Origin: Tetrahymena elliotti 4EA
Taxonomy: Eukaryota > Ciliophora > Oligohymenophorea > Hymenostomatida > Tetrahymenidae
DNA length: 64,000 nt
NCBI GenBank assembly: GCA_000231825.2
Contig: JH720297.1
Span: 714,867 to 778,866, forward strand
Reading direction: 5' to 3'
Made by a program: the position numbers and the translations under genes. A model generated the notes under the pieces. That model had not been told where the DNA came from. It was given only the letters and a program-made list of their open reading frames with translations, and did no database searches. Of the stretch, positions 50,369-63,469 are shown one piece after another. Position 1 is the stretch's first letter; each line of letters opens with the position of its first letter.

Positions 50369-51601
50369 TTCTATTTTGTTTTACTTTTTATATGTTTTTT
50401 TGATAACAAGAAATTAATTTTTTTTTTTAATTTTTTTAATTTTTTGGAGTATCTCTAAAATTTGAAAGCAAAAAAATATTAATTAATTAAATAATTAATT
50501 GGAAGCAAACATTTTTTAAAAATCAAAAAAAATTTAAAATAATTAGATAATTTTAAAACTTAAATATGTTATTTTTGTTTTTAAATATTCATCCTACCAA
50601 ATCATACAAATCCAATCATAGATCTATCAAAAATCTTTCATTCATTCTTTGCTTTATAATTTCCCTCCAAATAATCTTATCAAATTCAATCATTAACTCA
50701 CTTTTTAATTTAATTTTTGAAACTGCAAAAAATATTTTAAATAAAAATTTCTTAAGTATAGTTATTCTTAATATTTTCTATTAAAATATTTATCATTTTT
50801 TTGTTTTTAATTCATAAGCTAAAAAAAGTAAATTTTATTAAATTAAAAATTAATTATCTTTTGATATTATGTGACTTTAATTTATAGAATCAAATACTTT
50901 ATGAGTTAAACTTCATAATTATTTCTTAAAAAACAACTATTTAGATTGAGCAAATAAATTAATATCTTATTTTATTTTTTTAAAAAAGTAAAATTATTTC
51001 TTTTTTTAAATTAAAAATACAATTATTCACCTTTTTTAAATAAATTAATGATCTTATTATATTTTTATATTCTATTTTATTTCAGCCAAGATATTAAATT
51101 TTTTTTCATAATTATTTTATTTCTTTCTATAAAATATTACAAAAACAAACTTTATGAATTGTAAACGAGAAATTGTGTCATAATTAAACCATTTCAAGTA
51201 TTTAATATTAATTGTTACTTTATGTAGAGTATCTCTTCTCTTTACACCTGTTATTATTATTTTAATATTTAAAATGAAATAACTTTTTAAAAATTATTAA
51301 TTTTGAGTTGAAACTATTTAGAAAGATTTTTGGGATCATTTATGTGTGATAATTTATGCATCATAAATATCAAAAAATGCGAATTAAAAGATGAAATATG
51401 ATGACAATTGCAATTTACATATTTTGATGCCATCAGACATCATTAAAAATTGAATGACATCAATATAAAAAAAGAATAAGAAGCCTTTATTAATAAATAA
51501 TATATTTTGATTAAAAGTAGATAGAAAGTTTTCAACTTGAATTAAGTAACTAAGCAAGCAAGCAAGCAAACGTTTAATTAATAGGTCAAGAAACAATCAA
51601 T
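50369..51601. other. 1.2-kb divergent intergenic region
   Basis: Between the CHY gene (minus) and the GST gene (plus), A/T-rich, with an AAGC repeat just before the GST start (listed). Possible minor coding-like frames were not supported. Confidence 0.45.
51553..51570. repeat. (AAGC)n microsatellite upstream of GST
   Basis: Four to five AAGC copies about 32-50 bp upstream of the GST start codon, probably in the 5' UTR or core promoter. Confidence 0.8.
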
Positions 51602-52294
51602 ATGCAAGAATCATAGCAGAAACCCATCAGCCTTTACATGGATTGGATGTCTTAGCCTTCTAGATGTGTGGCCATTTTTTGTATGATAAATAAAATCCCA
51701 GTTGATATCTCTGAAGTCAAAATTTTAAAGGGATAACTCAGAAGCTAGGAATACAAAAGAATCAATCCTAATATGAGAGTTCCTACAATTAAGGATGGTA
51801 AATTTGTTTTATATGAGTCTCATGCCATTCTTAAGTATTTGATAGCTTCTAGAAGTTAAAGTATTCCTGAGCATTGGTATCCTAAGGATATAAAAGAGCG
51901 CGCTTTGGTTGATTAATATTTGGACTGGCACCATACTAATATTAGAAATGCAGGATTGTATATTTTTAACTATTTTGTTCTTCCAACCTTAGGTATTTAA
52001 TCAAAGTAGAATAAAGAAACTATTTACAAATTGTTTATCTAATCATTGAAAATGATTGATTCAATATTTTTAGCTGATAAACCTTATATTGCTTCTAAGG
52101 AAAAGGCTACTATAGCAGATATATCTTGTTATTGCGAAATTACTTAAGTTAACTTGATTGATTTTGATTTCTCACCTTATCCTAATATTCTCTAGTGGAT
52201 GAAAAGATTAACAACAGAATATCCTGAGCTAATTGAAGGACACTAACCCTTTACTAGATTTATTTAGAAAATTAAAGAAAAATCAAATTTATGA
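51602..52294 (+). CDS. Theta-like glutathione S-transferase
   Basis: 230 aa, single exon, the usual GST length. The N-terminal thioredoxin-like domain has LYMDWMSQPSRCVAIFC, in which the serine after WM or after QP is at the position of the theta-class catalytic serine. MRVPTIKDG carries the cis-proline, and LYESHAILKYL is the glutathione-binding ES.AI motif. The helical C-terminal domain includes FLADKPYIASKEKATIADIS, the conserved N-capping/ADIS motif. Conjugates glutathione to electrophiles in the cytosol; the substrate cannot be inferred. Its stop codon is about 250 bp from the next gene, a phosphatase on the same strand, but there is no sign of cotranscription. Confidence 0.88.
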
Positions 52295-52544
52295 AATTAA
52301 TTTGAAATAATTTTATGTATATTTTATGTTTAATATTCTACATCTAACTAAAAAAAAAGAAATTTCGCATCAATTTAACATTTAATAACTAATAATAAAG
52401 CTGTTTTACAGATTTAATAAATATTCTTCTTAACAAAACTTATTTTTAAATAAACAAATCTTATAATCCTTAATACTATTGTACAATATTTAGTTAATAA
52501 AAAAACAATAAGATAAAGAGAATTACTACAAAATATTATTCAAT

Positions 52545-53402
52545 ATGTCTCAAATTTATGATAACCTCTTCCTTGGAAATATCACATCATCAAGAGATCA
52601 AGCATTCTTTAAAAAAAATAACATCAAGAATGTCTTAGTTGCTGGAAAAAATTTGAAAAGATCTTTTATAAATCAATGTAATTACCATTAACTCTAAATA
52701 AGTGATAATCCTACTACAATCATCTTAAAATTTTGGCCAGAAAGTGTTTAGTTTTTAAGCTAGGTTGCAGGAAACACTCTCGTGCACTGTTAAGGAGGTA
52801 AAAGTAGATCAGCCAGTACAGTTATGGCTTTTGTGATCTTTAAAGAAAATATAACAGCTTAGGAATCCATAACAAAAGTTAGAAAGCTGCATAAATTTGC
52901 ATACCCAAATCCAGGTTTCTTGAAGTAATTAGAGTATTGGGAAGATATTGTTAAGGAATATAAAAAAGTTAATTCTTCTAAGCCCTCAGAAGACTTCAAA
53001 TTACTAGAAGAGCTTACCAGCACTAAACTTAATGAAGTTACCTAGTCTATCATTAAGCCATCTCAACACGATTTAGCATAGGCAAATTAGAAACTAAACT
53101 TTTATGAGAATATAGATACTGATTAAAAGTCAGATAAAAAAAATAAAAAATCATAGAATTAAATATTAAAAAAAGAAAACCAAGCCTTAAAAGATAAAAT
53201 ATAAAATTAAGTTTAAAACGATGATGATTAAGAAGATGATAATGATCAAGATGAGTACAACTACAAATTAGATGAAGATAATGAAGAATAAGATTATTAA
53301 GATTAGATTTAATAAATTGAAAAATTAAGTATATAATATAAGTAATTAAATAATTAAAATGAAAATGTGGAAGAGTAGAAAAGTGACTACCAAAACTCAT
53401 GA
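52545..53402 (+). CDS. Dual-specificity protein phosphatase with acidic Gln-rich tail
   Basis: 285 aa, single exon. The catalytic domain occupies about residues 1-150: the start SQIYDNLFLGNITSS is the usual DUSP beginning, and the active site is HCQGGKSRSAS (HC-x5-R, Cys about residue 82). The Asp in ISDNPTT is in the place of the general acid. The GMSRS-like loop has KSRS rather than the commoner variant. Behind the domain is a Lys/Gln/Asp-rich tail (KKNKKSQNQ, then an acidic Asp/Glu/Asn block) that is likely disordered. Predicted to dephosphorylate Tyr and Ser/Thr in the cytosol or nucleus; no kinase-docking motif was recognised. The start is the only ATG that gives the complete domain. Confidence 0.88.
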
Positions 53403-54146
53403 CTGAAGATTTGTTATTCTAATAAACATTTTTTATTATGTATTACTTTAATCATATTTTGTTTTAATAAGATAAAATGAATAGATATATAATGTATTTT
53501 ATCTTTACTCAAGGAAATAAAAAGGTAATTTAAATAATTAATTTTGAATTTCACTAAATTTAATAAATATTTTTTCAGAAAAAAAATATTGGAAGAAACG
53601 AAATTTAATTTAACAATTTCATATTGAAAATAGTTTTCTGACTGACGAATACATAAAACAAAAAACAAAAAAGATTTTGGCACTTTTGTGAAATATTCAA
53701 ATTTAAATGAATGTTCTTTTATTGAATTAAGAATACTTTATTGATATTTTAGTTTAATTTTATGGATATTTTTAAGTACTAAAACTCTTTGGGAACAAGT
53801 GAAAATCAATATAAATATCATAATTCTAAATGAATCTATTTTAAAAATATAATGAAAAATAAATTAAACCACTTATTCAAAGTGTTAATTAAAATATTTA
53901 CTGTTAAAGCTAGCTTGAAAAAGTAATTAAAAAACAAGAAATACGATTTTCATTTGTAATATAATTATTTAAATGCTGAATATTTACAAAGAGAAAATAT
54001 ATTTATTTTAATATCAACAATTATTAATTTTTTAAAATTGAAATTAATTATTTTTAAATAATTTATTTTTTTAGTTAATTAACCAGACATTTTTTTAATC
54101 TTCATTAGTTATTATTTTCTATTTTACTTATAAATAATTATAATTT
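53403..54146. other. AT-rich convergent spacer
   Basis: Between the phosphatase and the giant LRR-ankyrin gene; only A/T-rich sequence seen. Confidence 0.5.
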
Positions 54147-57100
54147 TCATTTATATTTTGGTATTTTATTAATATGACTATTTAGATATTTATTGGTAAT
54201 CTTCGCTTCATCATTTAAGAATTAGTTTTCTAGGTTTTCATTCATACTTAATGTTTCTACAAAATAACTTGTTTGAAGTTTTATGACAGAGTTTTCAGAG
54301 AGATTATACTAACTTGAATCAGTAAAATTAATTACTTTTGATTGAGGAATGTTATTTTATTGGATACTAGACTTAGATTAAGTTTCTTATTTCTAAAATA
54401 TCTTTTAATTGATTTATTTATTGTCTTTTGAAACATCTTACAATACTTAATTATTAAAATATCCACCATTACTACTTTAGCTTCTGTTTTGGTAAGAAAA
54501 TATCTAGTTTGCATTTGCAATTATAGTTATGTTCCTTTCTTTTGTTTAATTTGATAAAGGATTTCTTGACGAAGATTATTCGGTATGAAATTACTAACTA
54601 GAAGTTATATTGGAAGAGTTAATTGATAAATTTGTATTATTTTTGTTTTGTAAATTTGAAGAAGCTCCTTAAGTTTAGAAAGTTGCATTTTAATTTGAGG
54701 TATTTATATTAGATAAGTTTGAGGTCTTTTTATTTGAAGATGCTGTATCAAAATAATAATTGTTATTAGATGTATTTACTTAAGAGAATTATTAAGATGT
54801 ATTCAAAGTAGTTCTTTAGTTATTATTATTTTAATTATTATTATCTGCTGTAGAAGATAATTTTTATAAATTTAATTCTTTATTGTTTATATTTTTTACT
54901 AAAACTGCACCATTATTGAAACTGCTTGAGATAACAGTTGTTCTTTTATAAGAAGGAGGTTTAAATATTGGAACATTTCGAGAGCGTTCACTTAAACTTG
55001 AACTTGGTTATGTATTTTAAATAGTATTTTAATTTTAAGAACTGCTTTGTGGAGTATTTTATTCAATAGTTTATACTTTTTAGTTTCTTGGAGTTTAATC
55101 AATTGTGATATTTTTTTTATTTTAAAAATAAGCTAGAGTTTGAAAAGATTCAAATTAAAGTAATATATTTTAATCTACTTATTACAGCTTTTCTAGGTCA
55201 GTAAAATTAAAATCTGGGTATACATCTACTTTAGCTAATGAAGATATTAAATATTCTTTAATAAAAAATGCATCATTTGTGAGGTTTTCTGCTATAGTTA
55301 ACTAAGATTAATCATCGTTTATTGTATCTTATTTTATTTTTGATTAATTATCTGGAGTATTTCCTGATAAAAAGCCATGAGGAGTATTAGATTTTTAACT
55401 TAGATTGTTCTATTTGTTGATTTAATTTTTTTAGTTCATAAACTGTGAGTAATAAGAACTAAAATTAGGATTTTAGCTATTTGATCTGTATGAACGAGCA
55501 GAAGATTAGCTTGATTAAGAATTACTAGCTGCATCACCTTGAGAGGCTTGAACAGGTTAAATTTATCTTGTGGTATGGCAGGTTGCATTTTCTTTTTGTT
55601 GCCTTTATTAATCGAGGTTCTCTTAGAATTCCTCATTTTTATCTTCAACAAAACGCATTAAAGTTTTAAAATTAATTGGGATGGTGTTTATGCTAAATAA
55701 AAGATCCAATAAAAGAAGAGCTGTGTGAGTACGAATGTGACTAAGAGAAAGCTATGAATTTGAGGTGCTACTAAAGTTTGATGGTAGGTAATTGCTATTT
55801 TCTTCAATAAATTGCTGCATTCTTAAATAAGACTCAATTGATAATTTCAAGATGATGACAATTTATTTATACTTATCAGAAAGATATTGAATTGTTTCTG
55901 TTAATGATTTTTTATATTAAACTGTTCCACTAATAAAAAGACTAAATATATTTTATATTGTTTAGAAGATTATTTGCTAACGATTATCACCTGAATGTAA
56001 TTTGGGAATACTAAATATGTTTCCTTCTTAATCATCGTGTGAATATCTTAATAAATTATTGTTGAGTTTCTTCTATTCCTTCATTGAAATTTTGATATTT
56101 TAACCATAATTTATTTGAATTCCTTCAAAATCTAAGTTATTAATTGATGAATTCACTTTCGAAAGTAATTCCATATCATTATTTGAAAAATTATGAGATT
56201 TTTTCACCAATTAAATATCAGTTTTATTGATATTCAGATACATTTTATTCATTTAATTTTCATTTAAATTAGTTTAATTATCTTTAATTGGGGTATTTTT
56301 AGAATCACTACCATATCTCCCTTGGCTCTAGTTAGCTTTATAGGTTTAATCTCTCTAACTGTTGCATCCTTGTAAGTAATAATTACTACCTATATTTTAA
56401 TTATGTAGCTCTTATATGCTATTGGATGTTTGAATCTCACTTTACTCTTCATCAACAAAATGCTTTTATTAAACTTTGCAGATTCTTGAAGTAAATTACT
56501 CTAATTAGTTTCTTGCACTATTGCTGTTTTAATCTAAATTTTTATTAATATTTGATGATAGTTGATAAGGGGGAATAGGACATCTAGGTCTTTTTTAAAT
56601 CGAATATTAGTTTTGAATTTTTTTCTATTCTGAATTTATATCTTAGAGGCCCTTAGGAGAATTATCGATATCTTAGATTCCATAGTAGTTTTTGCAAACG
56701 TTATCAAAAGATTTATGATAGTTTTGCTTTTTATTGTTAAGTGTTGCTATATTTCCTTCTTTTGATTTTCTTATTTCTTTTATTTGATTATTTTCATCTA
56801 ACTCTTTCAAGTTAAAATCATCGTGCTAATTGGAAATCTCACAAATATCATTATTATCTTCATCATCTTCATCAAAGTTAATTAAATCGTAGCTATTTGC
56901 TTTTTTTGATTGCATTTTGTGCACAAATTTCTTTTGTATGTGAAAAGGGAGTTATTTTTCTTATGGAGAAGTTATATTTGCTAGAATACTCCCAATGCTT
57001 GAATATTCAGGTAGAACTGATTAGTTAAAAATACCATTGTTTATTTTTGAGAGTCCTTGGTTTTGTTGCTATTAGCTATTCTAAGGAGATCTAATGCTAT

Positions 57101-60100
57101 TGATTTATTCATTCTTTTAATTACTTATGGTATTTGTTGAAAAAACCTTATTTTTTATTTCAGAGCTTTATAAAACTAATTGAGCATCTGATGGACTGCT
57201 ACACCCATCAGTTATTAATTTTATTTCAGTATTTTCTTCTGCTTTTTTAGCTTGATTTAGTTACTTTTACTTGCTGAAACTCACATTCAGGTCAGAATAT
57301 ACTCTCTTCTTCAGTTAGAGCCTCATCAATTTACTTAATGAGTTTCCTTTTGATGACAAGAACAAAGGAGTTTAGTTCCTCCTATTGAGAGCAAAGAAAT
57401 CAATTTCTTTTAAAGCTAAAAGTAATTTAGTCATTTTGACATCATTATTGTAACAACTAATATGTAAACATGACCACTTATCTACTCCCCCTTTCATAGT
57501 AAAATCGAATTCCTCTAAATTTTTATTTTTAACTTAATTTTCAGTATTTTATCCTACTTTAAATGGAGGTTTGCAATAACTTGAGAAACTTTTTTACTAT
57601 ACTTATTAAGCATTTTCAGAATTTTTTCTCAATAAAAGTTATTTATTGTAATCAATAGCAAAAATAACAGCACTATATTAAGATCTTCGAACAGCTAAGT
57701 GTAAGGGAGTCCATCCATCTTTATTTTTTATGTTTGGATCAGCACCGCTTTCAAGTAAAATTTCAGCTATTTTTGTTGAATTGACTATGTCTCTAGAAAA
57801 TATTGTCATGATGTAATGAAGACTGGTATTCCCATCAACATCTTACAAGTTTAAATTTGCTTTCTTTTATGTAATATCTTAAATTAAATATATTTATCCT
57901 TTTATAGTAGCTATATTCAGAGGTGACCCATAGATGCTTCCTCCTAAATTAGGATCAACATTGAGTTAAAGCAACTTTTTAGCAGAAAAATATTTTTCTT
58001 CATAAATCGATAAAGAAAGAGGTGAGTGTTGATTTGAATCTAAAAAATTCTTCAATGTCTAATCCATTTAATTTAAACTTTCTATAACACCTATATCTTC
58101 ACTAGCAGCTGCTGTATGCATCATATTTTATCCTTTAAAATTCCTTATATTAATAATAAAACCATTGCTTGACATATCATGAACAAATTAGCTGAAGCTG
58201 TATTGTGTCCCATGTCCAACTGATTTATTCACTTAATTCATATTCCATTTTTACTAATTATCCTATCTTTATTTGAATTGATGATTTTAATATAAAAGCT
58301 ATTACTCTAATCTAAACAATAGTTAACTTAATTTTTTCAAAGGACTTATAACATCACCACCGTTTCTTAAATGATTTGCTATCTAATTGGAATAATTTGT
58401 TACTCCAATTGACTAATAAGCATCTTTTTGAGCGTTGACAGAATTTTATTTGCTTTAATAAGCCTAACTATCAACATTGATTTATTACATAGATAAAGGT
58501 GGATTGCAATATTTGAACCAATCTAAAATAAGCTCTCTTAAACTAACATCAATTAGTTGCTTGATCTAAATAGGAATAGAAGTGAACTCATTATTTGAAA
58601 TATTTAATATTTAAAGTTATTTAAGTTTACAGATTTATTCAGGTAAATGAGTTATTCTGTTTTTAGATATATCTAAAGTTATTAAACTTTACTAACTTGA
58701 GATGTTTATTGGAAGCTCTGAAATTAAATTATTTGATATAGTAAAATCTTATAATAAAAGTAAATTAAATAGTTATTAAGGTATTTATCTAATAAAATTA
58801 TTGTCTAATTTTAATCTTTTAAGTTATTTAAATTAAAATATTTCTTCAGGAAACTATTTGAATTTATTGTTACTCAATTCAAGCACCTCTAAATAGTTTT
58901 CATTTAATTTTATTTGCTTTGGGAAAATTGCTGCCTACTTATTAGTGTAAGAAAATACAAACTATGCATTTTATTTATTTCCTCCCTGCTAATTTAAAGA
59001 AATTGAAGCATATTTACTAGGAGATTTATTTACTAAATTACCTTCTTTTAACCCATTTTTGGAGTTATATTCAGATATTGAAAAAGAATTATTTATTTAA
59101 GAATTAATAAATCCTGTATTCTCACTTTTATCTTTAATTGGCTAAGAAAAATTACTACATGTGTCAATCTCCTTAATATATAAATCCTATCCAATGCATT
59201 CAATTGAATTAAAGCAAGATTTTGATATTAAATCACTTTACAATTAATTTTTATTCTATCCTTGTTTTCCCATATTATTACTGATTTCTTTAAACTGAGC
59301 TGTGTTAGGTGGAGCAGAATCGATACTGATAGATCTCCTTTAAGCAATTTAATGATCTTCTTTTTATTTTTAACTCTTACTATAATCATTCAAAGTAGTT
59401 TTGGTTTTCTAACTATTCTAATCGCTATCTATTTTATTTATGTTAGTTAACTAGTTGAAATCCTAAGGTTTTTAAAATTCTTCATTTTCAATATTTGAAA
59501 GAATGTTTTCTAAATTGGAATTAATCTTGCTTATAGTATTGTTATTCGAACTACTATTTAATTTCTTCCTATTTGGAGTCTTCACATATTCTTGCTAAGA
59601 AGCATTCAGTTAAAATTCGATAAAGCTGTTCTAATTGAAATTAACTTTGCAATCAAAGTTGTTATTGTCAATATTCAAATCAGTATATCGATTAATATCC
59701 TGATTATTTTTATTGTATTGGCTATTTCCTTCTAGTTAAATATCTTGAATTGCTATTTTTATTTCATTTTAATTGGTGCTGTTGAAATTATTTATCTAGT
59801 TACTTTAACTATTTCCACCACAGCTAGAGCTATCAATATTTTCAGATTGAAAGCTCAAAGACAGCTTTTTACTTGAAGCAAACATTTCTCTTTCTTGCTT
59901 CCAATATTTATTTGATTGATTAACAAAATTCCTAATATTATTAGCCTCTACTTACTCAGTATCACTAAAATTTATTACCTCCTAACTAGAAAGCCTGTTT
60001 TTAAATTGTAAATTATTTGTATCTATAATACTTTGCTTTTATTTTAAAAATCTGTTCTCTAAGTCGCTAATGCTAGGAGGATTTTCTTAAAACTTTTTAT

Positions 60101-60140
60101 TTTGTGAGACAACCAACTCAGAAAGGAGTTGTCTACTCAT
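54147..60140 (-). CDS. Giant LRR-ankyrin repeat protein, apparently intronless
   Basis: 1,997 aa. The start codon (60138-60140) and the TGA (54147-54149) are in one frame, and all stretches checked between them, including the repeat blocks, are open in it. Residues 1-400: Asn/Ser/Gln-rich. About 405-530: leucine-rich repeats (LEVLELSNNKFKQFPEEIF, then LKRLKLDNNFIRQIPQQLF, and LQILNISNNEFTSIP), of the plant/bacterial SDS22-like type. About 640-845: ankyrin repeats (DVDGNTSLHYIM, KDGWTPLHLAVRRS). From about 850 to the end: very long Asn/Gln/Ser-rich sequence with one more ordered helical section near residues 1380-1500. No catalytic domain or membrane helix recognised. Likely a scaffold; partner unknown. 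Not every codon of the tail was checked, so a small intron cannot be entirely excluded. Confidence 0.82.
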
Positions 60141-61213
60141 AAAAATTGTTTTAAAGTCCTATTCCTTTTGATAAATTATATTTGAACTACCTTTTGATTG
60201 TATGTCTAATTATCTTATATGTAAATATTAATTAATTACCTTCTACTTACGTATTTTAATTTAATTGTTTTGCTTTCCTTTGGTTTGAATTCAATTGAAT
60301 TGATTTGATTGCTTTTTTATCATCTCTCATCAACTCAACTTTGTATTATCTGATTATCTTTGCAGTATTTAACAATATTAGTTTAATAACATATATTACA
60401 ATTAAAAAATAAATGCATTTATTTACATTATATTTTACTTCAATTCAAATGAATTTCCTGTCAAATTATTAATAATATTTTTAATGAAAAAACATATCCA
60501 TTATTTAATCTTTCATTTCAGTTAGAAATGTTATCAAAAATAACCAATAAATATTATAAAGAAATAACCTTATAGTGTTATTAGAAAAATTATTTCATTG
60601 AAATCAATATCTATTATTAAAATTCAAATAAATTTTTGTTTTATTACACATTTTAATGTGTTCATTTAACAAATGTTTAATATTTTAAATGGAATGAGTT
60701 GCTAAATATTTTTAATTTATTTTAAACAAATTTTCAAAAATATTTTTATTAAAAAAACTTACATTATAAAGTAAGATTTTAATTATTTTTGCTTTTAATT
60801 ACTTTTGTTAAAAAATATTTATTTTCTTATAAAAATTATTTCTTTTAAATCCTTTTCAATCATATAAGATTAAACTAAAGAAATTTTCAAAGAATTCAAA
60901 AATGAATACTTAAAAAACAATAAAAAAGAAAAAAAATATAATTAATAACTCTTATAAAAATTTACAATATTTTTTATTATGAAATTTATTTAGTTTAATA
61001 AAAATATAATTTTAAGAAACAAATCTATCAAAAAGACTTGCTTACTGTTGGTTTATGTTTAAGTCAACAAAAAATTTTTTGATGCAAAAATTCAAAAATA
61101 TTGGATTAACATTTAAATAATTAATTTATGGTTTTTAATTATTTTTTTTTTTATTCTTTCATTGTATTTTTTTTTGGAGTGTTTTTATAAACTACAATAT
61201 CATAGAGGATTTA
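60141..61213. promoter_or_regulatory. 1.1-kb divergent intergenic region
   Basis: Between the starts of the giant LRR-ankyrin gene (minus) and the next coiled-coil gene (plus). Extremely A/T-rich; no specific element recognised. Confidence 0.4.
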
Positions 61214-62760
61214 ATGAGTGAGTAGATTATTGACACATTAAGCCAATACTCTAGTGTTGGAAGCAATTACACAGACTCAGATATCAAAAGTTCTGATGTT
61301 GGAGCAGTGTCTAGTTAGCAAAAGTCTAAGAGAGTTTCTCAAACAGGTTTAGATTTATCAGTAGAATAAAAACCATCATCAAGTAAATTTCTAAAAAAAA
61401 TTAATTTTAATAGAAATGCCAGCATAAATTTACCAAGTTTTTGATTAAATAAGATTTCAAGATGAGCGCTGAAGTAGAAAAGAATTTATAGCGTGTATGG
61501 GGTTCATTCATTTTGTTTGTTTTTTTAGTAGAATATGATGATGATGAAATATCTAATGAAATTAATAATTTAATAAATAGTTTTCTTCCCTTCAAGAAAA
61601 TTGTAGCTCAATAAATGTTAAAAATAAATTAAAAGAGCTGATAGAGCAGCAATACACTATCTAAATTTAAAACTTGATTGAAGAGCTTAACCAAACGAAA
61701 CTGGACAAAGCTAATCTTGAAAAAAAGTTGCAGATACAAGTAAAAAATTAAATAGATTATATAAGTGAGGTGCGCCAAAGTATAGGAAATAGCAATATAA
61801 CTAATTCAGAGGGTTAATCAAGAAATACTTAAAATATTAGCTCAAGCAGTAGTAATAACAGTAATAAGTAGTATTAATAGGTGTTAGATAAACTTAAATC
61901 ACATGAAACTTAACAAAAAGTATTGGAATTTTAAGTTTAAGAGCTTACAACTGAGTTGAAGATGGCTAAAATATCTTAATCTCAATACAAGAAGCAAATT
62001 TAAAAATTAAATGAAACAATAGAAAATAATAAAGATTCAAAAAATATAGAAAATAAAAATGATAGCTTGAAGAAAATAGATGAATTATAAAAGCAGTTAA
62101 ATGAATACAAAACCAAATATGAAAATCTTCAATGTATTAATAAATAACTTCATTTTTTAACATTTCTAATCTATTTATTTTTCTATAGAACAAGTGAAAA
62201 ATTAAATTACTTAAGAGACCTAACCAGATGATACAAATGATTATCAAAAGACAAGACAAGCCACAGAATCGGAAATTACAAGCAAAAATAACATTTTGTT
62301 TACAGATTAAAGTTAAAGCGAACACAATAATAGAGAATATGTAGACATGAGTGATGTTAAATATTATACAAGTAGATTCAAAAGAGAATAACAAAAACCA
62401 ATTAATTATTTGAAAAACATGAATTATAAACAGCTAGATTAAGTAAATAGTAATTTATAACAAAATAAAACTTTAAATATTCATCCATTAAATAAATAGT
62501 TGCTGCAAAGATTTTAAAATTAAAAACTTGGAATTTAAAGCATATACTCTCATTTCAATATTTAGTCTTCAGATACTTAAAATCTAAATAACAAATAAAG
62601 CTTAAACATTTTACAAGTAAATTTTTTATTTTAAAGATATTTTATCTGAATTATTTATTTTTAGAAATAAATAGAAATAGAAAAATTTAAAAAGAAAGTT
62701 TTGGATACTGATAATAATTAACTGTACAATAAATTGATTAATATTTATTCTAGCTAATGA
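61214..62760 (+). CDS. Coiled-coil protein of unknown function
   Basis: 422 aa, exons 61214-61382, 61454-61492, 61597-62133, 62189-62616, 62665-62760, in phase with a total divisible by three. Residues 1-58 are Ser/Gln/Asp-rich and probably disordered. Coiled coil dominates the third exon (VKNKLKELIEQQYTIQIQNL, LDKANLEKKLQIQ, LQKQLNEYKTKYENLQ), interrupted by a poly-Ser/Asn spacer. The fourth exon is polar and less regular (VKYYTSRFKREQQKPINYLK), and the last exon ends basic. No globular domain, signal or membrane segment. The tiny 39-bp second exon is the least certain part; it was chosen to connect the two long open frames. No function assigned. Confidence 0.6.
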
Positions 62761-63311
62761 AAAATAAGGAGATTAAATTGCTATTACAATCTATCTTTTT
62801 ATTAAAATCTTTTGACCTTTTTATATAAAATTATGTGTTTATTTTTTTTATTAATTTAAATCAAATTTTTAATTATGAATTATTGAAATACAAACAACCA
62901 ACTCTTTTGTTTTAAATGAAATAAATTTAATTTTAATAGATAAAAAATTAAAAGTAATCTAAATAACAGATATCAACTAAATTAAATTTTTAGACACAAA
63001 ATATTATTGATTTTTATTTTATTATAAAATTGTAAAATAGAATTAAAAAGTTACTTATATTTTTACTAAATTAAAGCTTGTTTGTTTAACATATTCATTT
63101 TTTATTCAAAGTTTATTTATTTGAAATACTAATGATAGCTTAACTAATATTTTGGTTTTATATAGTTTTGACCTTAATTTTTATCAAATCATTCCAGAAA
63201 TTTTAACATTACTTCTATTAAAAATAATAAAAATATGTATGTATTTATTTATTTACAAAATATTTAAAGAATGAGAAAATTTAAAAAAATTGAATTAAAT
63301 TTGAAAAAAAT
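62761..63311. other. AT-rich spacer before transposon remnant
   Basis: A/T-rich sequence of the usual spacer kind; no feature recognised. The base composition changes near 63320. Confidence 0.45.
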
Positions 63312-63438
63312 AAACAAGAAACTCATGTTTTTTAACATAGTTAACTTCTTTGAGATTGACTTCAAAATCCTTTTTGAGATCAATAAATATTTCTCTGAGT
63401 CTACTATCAATGTTTTTTAAGGCTATTTCGATACTCAT
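63312..63438 (-). pseudogene. Short coding-like remnant, possibly transposon-derived
   Basis: On the minus strand an ATG at 63436-63438 begins a protein-like stretch (MSIEIALKNIDSRLREIFID) that is helical and charged and uses noticeably more G/C than the flanks. It dissolves into hydrophobic A/T-rich sequence after about 40 residues without a plausible splice site. It lies about 100 bp from the reverse transcriptase remnant, in opposite orientation. It could be a fragment of an element's first ORF or an unrelated exon. Confidence 0.25.
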
Positions 63439-63469
63439 GCTACTGTTATTTTAGGAATGATTTGGCAGA

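Noticed and set aside
53053..53400. Open frame of 115 codons on the minus strand
   Set aside because: Antisense to the acidic Gln/Asp-rich tail of the dual-specificity phosphatase; it exists only because that tail avoids antisense stop codons.
62137..62394. Open frame of 85 codons on the minus strand
   Set aside because: Antisense to intron and fourth exon of the coiled-coil gene at 61.2-62.8 kb.
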